Source: Amaranthus tricolor
Taxonomy: Eukaryota > Streptophyta > Magnoliopsida > Caryophyllales > Amaranthaceae
Direction: 5' to 3'
Length of the DNA stretch: 64,000 bases
NCBI RefSeq assembly: GCF_026212465.1
Contig: NC_080048.1
Coordinates: forward strand, 23,208,934-23,272,933
Below, piece after piece: positions 1 through 11,680 of the stretch. The first letter of the stretch is position 1. The number at the start of each line of letters is the position of its first letter. Position numbers and translations under genes: made by a program. Below the pieces are notes generated by a model, which saw only the letters and a list, made by a program, of their open reading frames with translations, was not told the origin of the DNA and searched no databases.

Positions 1-140
1 ATCTCACCCTTCATGTTGTCACCGAAGGTTACTGTTCCCCCATCATAGGCTTCAAGTGAGAGAAATTTAGATTTATCACCCGTCATATGCTTGGAACACC
101 CACTGTCGAGATACCATGAGTTGTTCCCCCTCACTTGATC
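1..140 (-). CDS. Copia pol start: aspartic protease (partial)
   Basis: This minus-strand segment runs off the left edge and is the beginning of a Ty1/copia pol region. It reads in one frame as a short lead followed by W-Y-L-D-S-G-C-S-K-H-M-T-G-D, the usual copia aspartic protease active-site block; the Asp-Ser-Gly triplet is the catalytic motif. It is in the same frame as the gag ORF at 153-1967 but is separated from it by a TAA stop and a few codons. The rest of pol (integrase, reverse transcriptase, RNase H) would lie left of the window. Identification is firm; whether pol is intact cannot be judged. Confidence 0.85.
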
Positions 141-152
141 CTGCAAAGCAAA

Positions 153-1967
153 TTAGTGGTTAGGTGCAGGAACCCATTCATCCTTGGGTTCCTTGTCGAC
201 AATATTTGAATCACATTTCTTAATCCATGTACGTTCGACATAATTTTTATTTGCTTTGACATGCTGTTCCTTCTTTATACATTGATGTTTTAGGTGTCCA
301 CTTTTACCACAGAAGGAACATATTTTGCTACTTGGGAGATCTACATAGAACTTTTTCTTTTTATCATTCCTTATATAGCCTAGACCTTCTTTACTTTTGG
401 TTTTAGCATTTAGAATCCATTTGGGAATTTCATTGATTTTCCCTTTTCCTCTTAAGTTTATTTTATTTTTCAAATTTTCATTTTCAATTTCGCAGGATTC
501 TAATTTTGATTTCAACCTTTGAAATTTAGTGCTAACCATGTGAGTGGTTTTATCATTTTCAACCGATTTTGATCTTAACAAATTGCTTTGATTCAATTCA
601 ATATTAAGAGTGATAAATTCCTGTTTTAATTTTTCCAACTGCTCTTTCAAAATGATATTCTTATCTAGCAAATCAAAGAATCTACTTTGTACATCGATTC
701 TAAAGGAGTTTAGATATGAGATATGATCTTCACTTAAGTTAAGATCTTTCTCAATCTGGAGACACCTAGCTGTTTTTTCATCTAGCTTTTCTTGTTTCTC
801 TAAGAGTAATTTGATTAAATCGTTTTTACTCATGTTGGACAGTTGTTTAGGAGATGGTACAGAAAGCATTACCTCTTTTTCTTCGGATTCTTCATGAGAT
901 GCCATGAGGCATAGGTTTGCTGTTTCCTCCTCCACTGGAGCTTCTGTCTCAGCCTCGCTTTCCGTATCTCCCCAAGCTGCTACCATTGCTTTTCTAAAAT
1001 CTGTTTTGAAATTACCCTTCTTATATTGTCTTCCAACTTCTTTTGCTTTTCCCTTGCCCTTCTCATTTTTCCATTGAGGGCAATTCTTGATGAAGTGTTC
1101 AGTGCTCCCACACTTGTGGCATTCAAAACTTGTCTTCAAGTTCGGTGTTCCCTTCTCTTTGTTATTCCTTTGATTACCATACCTTCTGTTCCTGAAGAAT
1201 TTTTTGAATTTTCGAGCCAACAGTGCTGCTTCCTCTTCACCAGTTTCTGATTCATCGCTATCATCAGCTGCTAGAGCCAGTCCTTTGTTTCGGGAACTGT
1301 CAGCTGTTCCCAAATGCAATTCATGGGTCATAAGAGAACCAGCCAGCTCTTCCAAATTGAACTTGGTGAAATCTTTGGACTCCTGAATGGCTGTTACCTT
1401 TGCTCTCCAGCGTTCGTCTTGAGGAAGACTCCTAAGCACTTTTCTAACTTGTTCATCAACGGGAATGATTCTACCAAGAGAGACTAACTCATTCGTAATA
1501 TTTGTGAACCTAGTGAACATTTCTTGAATGTTTTCCCTAGGTTCCATTACGAATCTTTCATATTTGGACATTAGCAAATCAATCTTGGATCTCTTTACTT
1601 CACTAGTACCTTCATGGGTAACTTCGAGCAGGTCCCAAATCTGCTTAGCGGTTTTGCAACCCATAATTCGATTGTGCTCATTTGGACCAAGCCCACAGTG
1701 AAGTAACTTGATAGCAAAAGCGTTCATCTCCATCTTTTGGAAATCTTCCTTTTCATATTCAGTGATTGGCTTTGGAATTACTTCATTATTGGAGTTGATG
1801 GTCGTCACCTTAAAGTCTCCAATTTCAATGACTCTCCAAACTTGATAATTTTCGGCCTTTATGAAGATTTCCATTCTATTTTTCCAGTAAGTATAGAATT
1901 TCCCATCGAACATGGGTGGCCTTTGTGTGGAGTACCCCTCTTCCATGCGCTCGTTCATCTTCAACAT
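153..1967 (-). CDS. gag: Copia gag polyprotein, long form with two zinc knuckles
   Basis: An intact 604-residue capsid/nucleocapsid protein of a Ty1/copia retrotransposon. The N-terminus (about residues 10-220) has the DUF4219/UBN2-type gag fold signature, with P-P-M-F-D-G-K-F-Y-T-Y-W-K and a later I-W-D-L-L-E-V-T-H-E-G-T. A CCHC zinc knuckle (C-H-K-C-G..H....C) lies near residue 281, and a second one (C-S-F-C-G-K-S-G-H-L-K-H-Q-C) near residue 550. Between them is a charged stretch predicted to form coiled coil (residues about 385-520). The length and coiled coil resemble SIRE/Maximus-type gags, but I did not test the clade. The ORF starts 67 bases after the LTR-adjacent primer site and ends in TAA directly before the protease, in the same frame. 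The ORF is open throughout, suggesting a fairly young copy. Confidence 0.88.
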   Translation of the reverse strand: MLKMNERMEEGYSTQRPPMFDGKFYTYWKNRMEIFIKAENYQVWRVIEIGDFKVTTINSNNEVIPKPITEYEKEDFQKMEMNAFAIKLLHCGLGPNEHNRIMGCKTAKQIWDLLEVTHEGTSEVKRSKIDLLMSKYERFVMEPRENIQEMFTRFTNITNELVSLGRIIPVDEQVRKVLRSLPQDERWRAKVTAIQESKDFTKFNLEELAGSLMTHELHLGTADSSRNKGLALAADDSDESETGEEEAALLARKFKKFFRNRRYGNQRNNKEKGTPNLKTSFECHKCGSTEHFIKNCPQWKNEKGKGKAKEVGRQYKKGNFKTDFRKAMVAAWGDTESEAETEAPVEEETANLCLMASHEESEEKEVMLSVPSPKQLSNMSKNDLIKLLLEKQEKLDEKTARCLQIEKDLNLSEDHISYLNSFRIDVQSRFFDLLDKNIILKEQLEKLKQEFITLNIELNQSNLLRSKSVENDKTTHMVSTKFQRLKSKLESCEIENENLKNKINLRGKGKINEIPKWILNAKTKSKEGLGYIRNDKKKKFYVDLPSSKICSFCGKSGHLKHQCIKKEQHVKANKNYVERTWIKKCDSNIVDKEPKDEWVPAPNH

Positions 1968-2022
1968 CTTGACAGGGAACAGGATACAGCTCTCAGGGTT
2001 TCCTGATTAAATGAGGAACAGG

Positions 2023-2034
2023 GCTCTGATACCA
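2023..2034 (-). other. Primer binding site, initiator tRNA-Met type
   Basis: On the minus strand this reads TGGTATCAGAGC, the common plant copia primer site complementary to the 3' end of initiator methionine tRNA. It sits two bases inside the LTR end at 2037, which fixes both the orientation of the element and the LTR boundary. Confidence 0.9.
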
Positions 2035-2036
2035 AT

Positions 2037-3292
2037 TGTAGAAATACTAATGGATGATCGAATGCAACAAGAGAGGGGGTGAATTGTTGTGTAGTAGGTT
2101 TAAGATTTTTTGCTCAACTTTTTGCGGAATTATATTAAGTAAAGGACAAAACTTAAACTTAAAAACGAAAAGAAAAATAATAAAGGAGACAAGGATTTTT
2201 ACGTGGAAACCTTCTTGGCCTAATAAGAAGGAAAAACCACGACCCCCCGGGATTTCAAAATTCTCACTATGTTAAGGCAATCAATTACAATTACACATAA
2301 CAATAATTTGCTTCACTTGAAGCTTCTTAATTCTCTAAGTGCTTTTCTCAAAGCTTCTCTACTTAGGCCTAATTCTCTTCTCTTCTATTCTCTCCTTCTC
2401 TTTCTCTTCTCACGATTCTCTCTTCTACTACCCTTAGACTTCCCACAAGTCTAATTACAACAATAACACTCAATTACCCTTTACAAGGCCAATTCATAAA
2501 GATCAAAATGAAATAGTTGCATTAAGAAAAATATTATGAATTAATTGGCATTAAAAACTTAGAATATTTTTCTCAAATAAATCTCCCTTTTGATGGACAC
2601 TCTTAATTCATGCATACCCATCTGAACCGTAAGTTCCCTCTTTTAAAGGGGAACAGCAAGTAGTGCACTCAGCCCATGTTCTCCAGGAGCTGCACACATC
2701 CCACGTTCTCCATAACTAACTTACTCCCAAAGAAAACGGGAAGTTAGTTAAAGGTGGGAGTGGAATGTAACTGCTGTATACACGGTTAAATCATCATGGG
2801 TCAAGGAGATCCTAAACTGTAGGAGACCAATTCAAAGTAGAGAACAAGTCTCTTGAATTCCGAGTTTATAGGAGATAAACAAGGAATTGATTTTCTCCAT
2901 GTTTTTAGGCGAATTAAAATTATTTTGCCAATTAATAAATAAATTTAATTAAGCAACTAATTAAATTTTAACCTTTTACATTAACCAAAAACAGAAAATA
3001 TAATTTTCGTAATCTTCCAGTCAATGTCTTCTTCGGACCTGTATCATGAGGAACAGCACACTGTCTCCATCTACAACATTCGTCAGAACTTCAACTCTAG
3101 GAACAGCAGACTGTTTTCCAGAGCAATTTCCCAACTTCTTGGATATTTGAGACATGTACTTCTTCCACGAATCAAGTCATAGGCTTCATCAACGATTCAC
3201 ATTAAATCGGATATGTACCTACAAAACAATCTCTAATAATATGTTTGTTTATTTAAAAGTAAAGTCATCATCAAAACCTTAAGAGGCCAACA
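2037..3292 (-). repeat. 5' LTR of the left-edge copia element
   Basis: The plus strand begins TGTAGAAATACT next to the primer site and appears to end at GAGGCCAACA. Read on the minus strand the LTR therefore starts TGTTGGCCTCTTAAGG and ends CTACA, giving 1256 bp with TG...CA termini. The inner end is certain from the primer site. The outer end is inferred from the terminal dinucleotide and the familiar plant copia LTR start. The partner LTR is outside the window, so neither the target duplication nor the age can be read. Confidence 0.75.
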
Positions 3293-4089
3293 TAAACTAT
3301 TTTAGTCACTAAATGAATTTTCCTTTTTAAAAAGTTTTTTTTTTAATAAAAATGATACATCATATTGTGATTCTAAGGTAATTTTGAGGTCATTTAATAT
3401 GTTAGAAAAAATCTTTTGATCAAAAAACTTTATCTGATTTTTTTTAATATACTTGACTCTTTAGTCAGAATTAGAACCACATTTAAAGTACTTTCAACTA
3501 TAAATAAATTTACTTTTATTCTACATTTGCACATTCAATTTCTATTAATATATATGCTAAAATTTATTTTATTCTCTCATAAAAAATCCATTGCATTATG
3601 TCAATTCACTTAAAAATAATTATGAATTTAACTTTACACATGAAATTATTAGCTTTATATCAATTTATTTATAAACAAATGGAAATATTTTTATATATGT
3701 CAATACTAAGAGCTAAATGCGTAGCACAAATATTCTATATTAGTATATAATATATAGATCGGTATTGTATTTGTTTTTTAGTTTTTAAACAATGAACATC
3801 CATAAAGTAGACTATTAATTCCTTAGACTTATTTTTTCTTACTTAAAAAATTTTAGTTTTTACAAAACAATTAACTCCTTAACATAAGTTTATTATAAAA
3901 CAGTAGTATAGAGAAGAAAAAATTCATTATATAATGTTTATTTCCTCTTTCCTAATTCCCATTCGAATTCTCTAGCTTATCCCGCATGAAAAATAGCATA
4001 CACCATGACAATTTTGTTGGTGGAAAATATTTAAGAATAATAATCATTATAAAATATTACAATTGGACATTTTCGTTTTCAAACATGCT
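3293..4089. other. AT-rich spacer, no gene seen
   Basis: About 800 bases of AT-rich DNA between the copia LTR and a LINE relic. It holds only short random open frames, and I see no conserved motif or repeat boundary in it. Confidence 0.6.
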
Positions 4090-6645
4090 GGTTTAAGGGG
4101 TGTGCGCAACCGTACAAAGCCCCCGAAATGAACGACTTTATATATGATTACATAGCTAATAATTTTCTTAGGAGGTGTAATGACAGGATTATGCTAGTTA
4201 GGATAGTAGTGAGGGAAGAAATCATATCCATTATCAGTGCGTACGGGCCCCAAGCTGGACTCGATGAGCAGGTAAGGTGTGAATTCTGGGATAACCTAGG
4301 AGAGCTCATGAGAACTATCCCCGAGGATGAGAAAGTTTTCTTAAGAGGGGACTTTAACGGACATATAGGCAGAGATGCAGGCTACTATAACTCGGTACAT
4401 GGAGGGTTTGGTTTGGGGGTAAGGAATGCGAGTGGAGAGAATTTGTTGGACTTTGCGCTAGCAAAAGATTTGATTATACAATCTTTAGAAAGAAAGAAGA
4501 GCATTCAATTACATATAAGAGCGGAGGGCATGCAACCCAAGTTGACTATTTCTTAGTGTGCAAGGGAGATCGGCCCTCATGCTTGGATTGTAAGGTGGTG
4601 TTGGGTACAGAGATGCCCACCCAACACAAGCTTCTAGTAATGGTTTTCAAGACGAGGAAGAAAATCGTAGAGAAGAAGGTCGAGTCTAGGGTGAAAATCA
4701 TGTCGAGGAGACTCAAAGGGGATATGGTCATAACCTTGTCAAGCAAGATAAGTTTATTGGGCTTCCCAAGTCAGTCAGAAAATGTGAATGAAATGTGGGT
4801 GAACATGGCAAAAACCATTAGAACAGTGGTAAAAGAGACCTTGGGGGTGTCGTCGGGTAAACCAAAAGTGTTCAAAGAGTAGTGGTGGTGGAATGATGAG
4901 GTGGAAAAGAAGATAAAGGATAAAAACAAGAGATTTAAGGATCTTATGGCATGCACAGAAGATTAGGATAAGAGAGTGAGCTATAAAGAAGCAAAACGGG
5001 CGGCAAAGAAAGCGGTAACGGAGGCAACAAACTGTGGTTACGAGGACTGTATCGGAATCTTGACACCAAAGAGGGGGAGAAGCAGATTTTTAAGTTGGCA
5101 AGGACTAGGTCCAGGCAGAGGCAAAACTTAGAGGCAGTGAAATATATCAAGGATGAGGGCGGACGAGTTCTCCTGAGACAAGAGGACATCAAAACGAGAT
5201 GGCTACAGCATTTCTCTCAACTACTCAATGACTCTAGGGGCCAAAGGACGCAGAAAATCAAATTTCTGACGGCCAAAGACCACTGGAATATGGGTGAACA
5301 AGTGATATTACAACAGGATAAGTAAGAGAAGCACTCAAAAGGATGGGGAGAACAAAGGCAGTCGGGCCAGATAACATCCCGATTGAAGTGTGGAGGGGTT
5401 TACGAGAAGAGGGCATTAGTTGGTTGAGTAACCTCTTTAATATTATTCTGAGGACACATAAGATGTTAGAAGAATGGAGGAATAGCACCCCAAATACCTT
5501 TGTTTAAAAACAAAAGCGATGCGCAAGTATGCGGGAACTACAGAGGTATCAAACTTCTAAGTCACACAATGAAACTGTGGGAAAGAGTAATAGAGAGGAG
5601 AATTAAAACGGTGATTAGAGAGAACCAATTCGGTTTTATGCCATGAAGGTCAACCATTAAGGCAATTCATGTTTTGAGAAGTCTGATGGAGAAATATAGG
5701 AAGCGAAAGAAAGATCTACATACGATATTCATTCACTTGGAGAAAGCATATGATAGCATACCACGACGTGTCATATGGGATAGCCTCAAGGCTATCGGCT
5801 CTAAGCCCTTTCATTTTTACTGTCATTATGGAAGATATTTCTAAATCTATTTGGGAGACAGTACCGTGGTGTATGCTTTTCGCTGATGACATAATGCTGG
5901 TAGCAGAAACTGGAGAGGAGGTTAGTAACAAATTGGATGAGTAGAAGGAAGCTTTAGAAGGTAAAGGGTTGCGCATTAGTTGTACGAAGACCGAGTATTT
6001 GCACTGTGACTTTAGTGGGACAGCACTGGCAGGTGAACCAGAGGTGTCCATTGATGAAGCAGTTGTCAAAAGTACGATTAAATACAAGTATTTGGATCGT
6101 TCATTCAAAGGGATGGGGAGATTGATGGATATTTAAATAATCGTATACAAGCGGGTTAGCTCAAGTGGCGAGCAGCCACCGCGGTGCTATGCGATAGAAA
6201 ATTCCCAAGCAAGTTAAAAGGAAAATTCTACCGAGCAGCAATCAGACCTGCCCTACTATATGGGACCGAATGTTGGTATGTAAAGAAGTTTGTTGAACAT
6301 AAGATGGAAGTCACAGAAATGCGTATGCTGAGGTGGATGTGTGGGCACACATTGATGGGTTGAATTAGAAACCAAGAGTTTAAGGATAAACTAGGGGTAG
6401 CCACTATTTCTCGAAAATGCGCGAAAATAAATTGAGGTGGTTTAGACATGTGCAGAGAATGACTTTTGCCGCCCCAGTGAGGACGGTAGAAAGCATTATA
6501 GTAGAGGGTAAGAGGGGTGGAGGCAGACCCAGGAGAATTTGGGATGAGTAAATGAGAGTTAACTTGCATGTGTTAAACCTCTTTGAGGGCCTGACTAGGG
6601 ATAAGGGTAGTTGGAGGCGTCATATTCATGTTGTAGACTTCTGAA
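4090..6645 (+). pseudogene. RTE-type LINE relic: endonuclease and reverse transcriptase
   Basis: A decayed non-LTR retrotransposon. The apurinic endonuclease comes first (4128-4870), with I-S-A-Y-G-P-Q and G-D-F-N-G-H-I-G, followed by Q-H-K-L-L-V-M. Reverse transcriptase pieces follow: D-N-I-P-I-E-V-W near 5370, N-Y-R-G-I-K-L-L near 5530, A-Y-D-S-I-P-R near 5750 and F-A-D-D-I-M near 5880. The C-terminal part (6190-6640) carries L-L-Y-G-T-E-C-W and R-G-G-G-R-P-R. Stops and frame changes occur throughout. Around 5775-5805 the text jumps from the A-Y-D block almost directly to L-S-P-F-I-F-T, so several tens of codons of the polymerase palm are missing. The motif set matches RTE-clade LINEs of plants. 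Not functional. Confidence 0.88.
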
Positions 6646-7339
6646 ACGAACTACTGTGTTTATTAGGTCTTATATACATTAATTTAAGGTAATATATATG
6701 TGGTTATAGGCTTGCTTTGGTAGTGAATACTATGGAAATATGAATTAAGTTGTGACTCATGAACATATTATATATTGGCAGCACGGCCGATCTTATAAGG
6801 GGTAAGAGAAGCTTATGCCTAAATTAATCAAAAAAATTAGAAAAATAATGCTTTAATATTTAATAGTTAGGTGCTATAAAAGTATATTTAGTAATTAGGA
6901 GTCCATATTAATATTTTCCCGAATCTTTCAAATCTCAGGGTCGACCATGATTGCCGTTGGAAACACAATATAGCTGAAGGAACAAGATGAATATAGTTAG
7001 GGATTAGGGGGAAAAAAGTTGTGCAAGGGAAGGAAGATATTTCTTAAGGGAAGATATGGGTTGAAGATTGGCCGTAGTTGAAGATAGCGTGAACAGTCAT
7101 AGTGTTTGGACTAAAACAAGGACTTAAGATAGAAAAAGGGTTTGAAGGATCAAAATGTAGTAATATGATCATACCAAATTAAAAATATTGGCTTGTCAAT
7201 ATAAAAATTATTAGCTTGAACATTATTGCACAATAAAATAAGGATGGTATTTCTAATTTAAAAGTTATTTTATCTTGGAGAACAAGTTAAACATTAACCT
7301 AGGGTTACCAGGTAATAACAAAAATAATAAATATTGACA
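6646..7339. other. Spacer upstream of the MITE, no gene seen
   Basis: About 690 bases with no recognisable coding frame. I searched it for a signal-peptide exon of the receptor kinase that begins at 12130 and found no convincing Met-plus-hydrophobic stretch ending at a GT donor. Confidence 0.5.
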
Positions 7340-7515
7340 TACTCTCTTCGTTTCTTAAAAAAGTTTTCTTTTGTCAGTTTTGAATGTTTCAGTTGTTGAT
7401 ATTACAAATTTTGGACAAAAATAACCTTATTCCTTTTTATTTTAATATCTTAATAATGCTTATAGTTTCCACATATTTTCCACTAACTTCATTTTAACAT
7501 TTGTATATTCCTTAT

Positions 7516-7679
7516 TGAAAGAATAGATTGGTTGAATGGTGTCCATTCTCATTAGAAGGAATGATAATATATACAATAATACAATCTATAGTTTAGGAAA
7601 CTAAATATTTACCCAATATTCTATATAATCATATTGATTATATAAAATGTTTTATCAATAAAAATATATTATTCTAACG
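7516..7679 (-). repeat. 3' LTR of the short-LTR copia element
   Basis: 164 bp. It differs from the partner LTR at 11681-11844 at roughly ten positions by eye, most of them T here for C there. The outer dinucleotide that should be CA on the plus strand is CG here. A short purine tract (GCGAGGGTG on the minus strand) adjoins it internally. The divergence points to an insertion that is not very recent. Confidence 0.9.
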
Positions 7680-9240
7680 CACCCTCGCAGTCGAATTGGA
7701 AGGTTGACAGACGCTGAGACTGGAGCGAAAATCATCAAATAAGACTTGAGAACGACCTTTGGTAAAAATGTCAGCAATCTGATAATGAGTTGGGACATGA
7801 AGCACCCGAACATCACCACATTTAACTTTTTCACGAACAAAGTGAATGTCGATCTCAATATGTTTAGTGCGCTGGTGATGCACTGGGTTACCGGCCAAAT
7901 TATCTTCACTAACATTGTCACAATAAACAAGAGTAGTTGTAGTAATAGGAGAGTGAAGCTCAAGGAGTAAGTTACGAATCCAATAAGTCTCAGAAACAAC
8001 ATTAGCAACAGCACGATATTCAGCCTCAGCACTAGATTTAGAAACAGTAGGCTGCCGTTTAGCGGACTAAGAAATTAAATTATCACTAAGAAAAACAAAA
8101 TAACCAGAAGTAGAACAGCGGGTGTCAGGGCAACCACCCCAATCAGCATCGGTATAGAACAAAAGAGTCGAAATGGTAGATCGATACAATTGTAGACCGT
8201 GATGAATAGTACCCTTGACATAGCGAAGAATGCGGTGAATAGCAGCCATATGTTCAACTCTAGGATCATACATATATAGGCAAACTTGCTGAACAACATA
8301 TGAAAAATTTGGTCGAGTGAAAGTAAGATACTGCAAAGCACCAGCCAGACTACGATACAATGTAGGATCATCACACGGGGAACCAGCATTAGCGCAAAGT
8401 TTCCCAGATGTAGCAACAGGAGTAGAAACAGGCTTGCATTAAGACATGACGGCCTTTTCATGAATCTCAGAGGCATACCGCTGTTGAGAGAGAAAGAGTC
8501 CCGTAGAAGTATGATTAATAACAATACCCAAAAAATAATTAAGAGGACCTAAGTCCTTCATAGCATTCTCAAAGCTAAGTTTGGACATAAGAGATTTACG
8601 AAGAAAATCAGAAGAAGCTATAAGAATAATATCATCCACATATAACAAAAGATAAGCAATATCAGAACCACGACAGTAAACAAAAAGAGAACTATTGGAG
8701 ATGCTGTTAGAAAAACCAATAGTAGACGCAAAATTGGCAAACCGTTGGTACCAAGCACGTGGGGCTTGTTTGAGACCATAAAGAGATTTGCGAAGAAGAC
8801 AAACATGATCAGGATGAGCATGATGACGAAAACCCAGAGGTTGACGCATGTATACAGTCTCAGTCAAGTGACCATGAAGAAAATCATTCTTAACATCCAA
8901 TTGATGAATAGACCAAGACCGGGAAAGAGCAATGCTTAAAACAATGCGAATAGAAGCAGGTTTCATAACCGGACTAAAAGTTTCATCACAGTCAATGCCT
9001 TCCCTTTGAGAATTACCATCACCAACAAGACACGCTTTATAACGCTCAAAAGAACCGTCGGACTTGGTCTTTACACGAAACACCCACAAGGACGGAATGA
9101 TATTAGTATTAGGAGGACGAGGTACATGATCCAAGTGTGATTTTCAATTAAGGCATCAAATTCCTCTTGCATAGCTAACTTCAAATTCGGGTCACAAAGG
9201 GCATGGAAAAGAGTTTTGGGTAAGGATGAAAACGAAACCG
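7674..9240 (-). pseudogene. Copia reverse transcriptase and RNase H, broken
   Basis: The reverse transcriptase reads from about 9240 down to 8439, with W-V-F-R-V-K, F-S-P-V-M-K, Q-L-D-V-K-N-D-F-L-H-G, Y-G-L-K-Q-A-P-R-A-W and the catalytic L-L-Y-V-D-D near 8635. After a stop and frame change near 8440 the connection domain continues (Y-R-S-L-A-G-A-L-Q-Y-L, 8360-8067). RNase H follows, with T-D-A-D-W-G-G, S-S-A-E-A-E-Y and T-K-H-I-E-I-D-I. It ends near the 3' LTR. At least three breaks separate the pieces, so no single polyprotein can be made. Confidence 0.9.
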
Positions 9241-9613
9241 ATAAAGCTTGGGAGTAGTATTTGGGATTGGGTTTGAAAATACCATGTTTACTACGCGTAA
9301 CCATGCCGGGTGGTGAGGATGGAGAGTTGGGATTGGAAAAAAAAAGAGGGCGGTTGGAGCTGGTGGCGTACTGGGCTACGTAAGGCAGGCCTAGTAGAGC
9401 TAGGTGGGTTAATGGAAGGAGAGGATGAGAGGAGAGGACTGGGCTGGAATGTAGCTGGGCCGGAAGCAAAAACAGGCCCAGTTGAGAATAAAGGTGAGCA
9501 GGGGGGAATTGGGGTTAGCTGTTGGGCCGAGAGTGGGAGCAGGCCCAGTTTGGGGCATAGGCTGGGTAAGGGAATGTGTTTGGCTTGTTTTGAGCAAAAG
9601 AGTGGGAATAAGA

Positions 9614-10500
9614 TCATCCAAAGAATTGGTAGGTTTGGGGAGATAGTGAATGAGAGCGAGAAAAAGGAAAAGTGGCCTCATCAAAGAGAACATGTCGAGA
9701 GATAATGATTTTACGGGACGAGAGATCATAGCACTTGTAACCTCTATGGGAAGACGGGTAACCCAAAAAGACACATGGAGTGGAACGAGGATGGAGTTTT
9801 TGGATAGTAGTAGACAGAAAGAGAGGGAAATATAAACACCCGAAAACTCGTAGATGAGTATAGGTAGAAGACTTATGATAAAGTAAGTGAGTAGGAGTAA
9901 GATTTCCAAGGAGTTTAGAAGGGAGAAAATTAAGGAGATAAGTGGCCGTGTTTAAGGCGTGAGGCCAAAAACACGGAGGAAGAGAAGCATGACACAAAAG
10001 AGTACGGATTATGTTATTGATGGAGCGGATTTTGCGTTCGAATTTGCCATTTTGAGAAAAGGTGTAAGTACAAGTGAAACGAAGAGTAATACCCCGACTA
10101 GTAGACAAAACGGAAAAAGCTGATGATGTGGATGAAGTAGAAGAAGCTCCATGTGCTGACTTGAAAGGATAAAGATCACCTGTGCTATTAGATCTCAGAA
10201 TGATGTTCCCCGTGGCCAAGTCCTTCACAGAAAATCCAAAATGATCAAATTCAACGAAGACCATATTATCATGAGTAAATTTACGGACAGATATTAAGTT
10301 TTTAATAAGTTTGGGTGCATATAAGACATTTTTGAGGGTAAGGGGTTGTTGTGAGGAAGGAAAAGAAAGTTGTCCGTGACCATGAACTGGAATCATGTGA
10401 CTATTACCAACAACAATAACATTATTTAATCGATGCTTTAAAGGAAAATATGGCACCGGTATGCATGTAAAATTGCTCATCAAGAGTAGACAAAGAAAGA
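9614..10500 (-). pseudogene. Copia protease and integrase remnant
   Basis: On the minus strand the protease active-site block near 10460-10480 reads F-Y-M-H-T-G-A where D-T-G-A is expected, and the frame is lost just after. The protease tail (V-V-G-N-S-H-M-I-P-V) and the start of the integrase region follow. The frame then jumps at about 10070 from a serine-rich stretch directly to Q-N-G-K-F-E-R-K-I-R and the distal integrase (L-R-V-F-G-C-L-Y-F-P, V-F-L-G-Y). The zinc-binding HHCC part and most of the DDE core are absent. This makes the element integrase-deficient. Confidence 0.85.
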
Positions 10501-11603
10501 GTATTCATGGCTTGATTAATATCCGTAGGAACATAACCCATAGAAGCACTAGTCCCGGTGTGGTAACTTTGAACCGACAGTGGGCCAAGAAGTCCAGCAG
10601 AAGAGGAGGAGGCATTGCTTTGTGTAGGATGAAAAGCTCATGGAGTAGTAGGAAGGGGGTTGGAGGTTCGGCCCAAGTCTGAGTGGCCCAGTATGGCCAA
10701 GAAGGGGAATGCCATGGATTGAAAGAAGATGGGCCAGAGGGGGGAGCAAAGCTGCTGGGCCTGTGACCAAAAGAAGAGTTGGGCCTGTGAACGAAGGAAG
10801 AGTTGGGCCTTTGACGCTGCAGGGACTGGCCAAAACCACTAGTGATGCCATGGTGGCTGCTGCGGCTATTTCGGCCACCACGTCGAGGCTGATGGTGGCC
10901 ACCACGGTCGTGAGGGGTACCACAGAACGCAAAATGGTCGGAATTGGCCTTAATTGTAGCAATAAGAGCCGAATCTTGAGTGGTAGAAGAGTGTTTATGA
11001 TTAGAACGCTCTTCTAATTCCAACATAGAACGAAGAGTATCAAAAGAGGGAATCAGAGTCGTGTTGAACCAAAGACCGAAAGGTTTTATAATCCGAATTC
11101 AAACCATGAAGAACTTGAAGAGCCAATCGATTATCGGAGATAGAAGCACCAAGATTAGTGAGAGAAGTAGCAATAGTTTCAAGTTCGTTGCAATAGGCTT
11201 TGACATTGGGAAAATTTACAAGAGAAATTTCATTAAATTGAGACTCAAGATGGAGAATTCGGGAGGTTTTATTATTTTGAAAATTGTTCTCAAGACGAGT
11301 CCAAGAATCAAAAGCACAATCATCGGGACGAACAATGGATTGGAGAAGGGATGGACTAATAGAACCATAAATCCATGTGCGAACGATGTCATCAAGTCGT
11401 TGTTATTCGGAATCCTTAGAGGCCGATGCTTTAGTTGAGTCATCGGGAAGAATGTGACCATCCACAAGATGAGCCCGACAATGAAGTTTGAATAAAGTAA
11501 CCCAAGTATGAAAGTTGGTGCCTTCTTCATCAAGTTGGATTGGCACACTAGTTTTAATATTAGTAAGCAAAGTTGCGGGATAAATTTTTGTGGGAGAAGC
11601 CAT
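10501..11603 (-). pseudogene. gag: Copia gag, frameshifted
   Basis: It starts with Met at 11603 (M-A-S-P-T-K-I-Y-P-A), 69 bases past the primer site, with F-H-T-W-V-T-L-F and H-C-R-A-H-L-V-D-G typical of compact copia gags. A stop interrupts it near 11403. The following part (W-I-Y-G-S-I-S-P-S-L, F-N-E-I-S-L) lies in the same element in order, and the frame shifts again near 11020. The C-terminal portion is rich in Gly, Arg, Ser and Pro, and I see no clean CCHC zinc knuckle in it. Not translatable as one protein. Confidence 0.8.
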
Positions 11604-11670
11604 AGGAGGAACAAGAAAAGATAAGAGAAAGATAGAAGGTGGAGGGAGTAGGATGCAAGAAACCTAGGCA

Positions 11671-11680
11671 AATGATACCA
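11671..11680 (-). other. Primer binding site of the short-LTR copia element
   Basis: The minus strand reads TGGTATCATT directly after the LTR end at 11681. It matches the start of the tRNA-Met type site and then diverges, as in several Ale-type elements. Confidence 0.75.

Noticed and set aside
9310..9705. Plus-strand 131-residue frame rich in Gly and Trp
   Set aside because: It is antisense to the copia pol region between integrase and reverse transcriptase.
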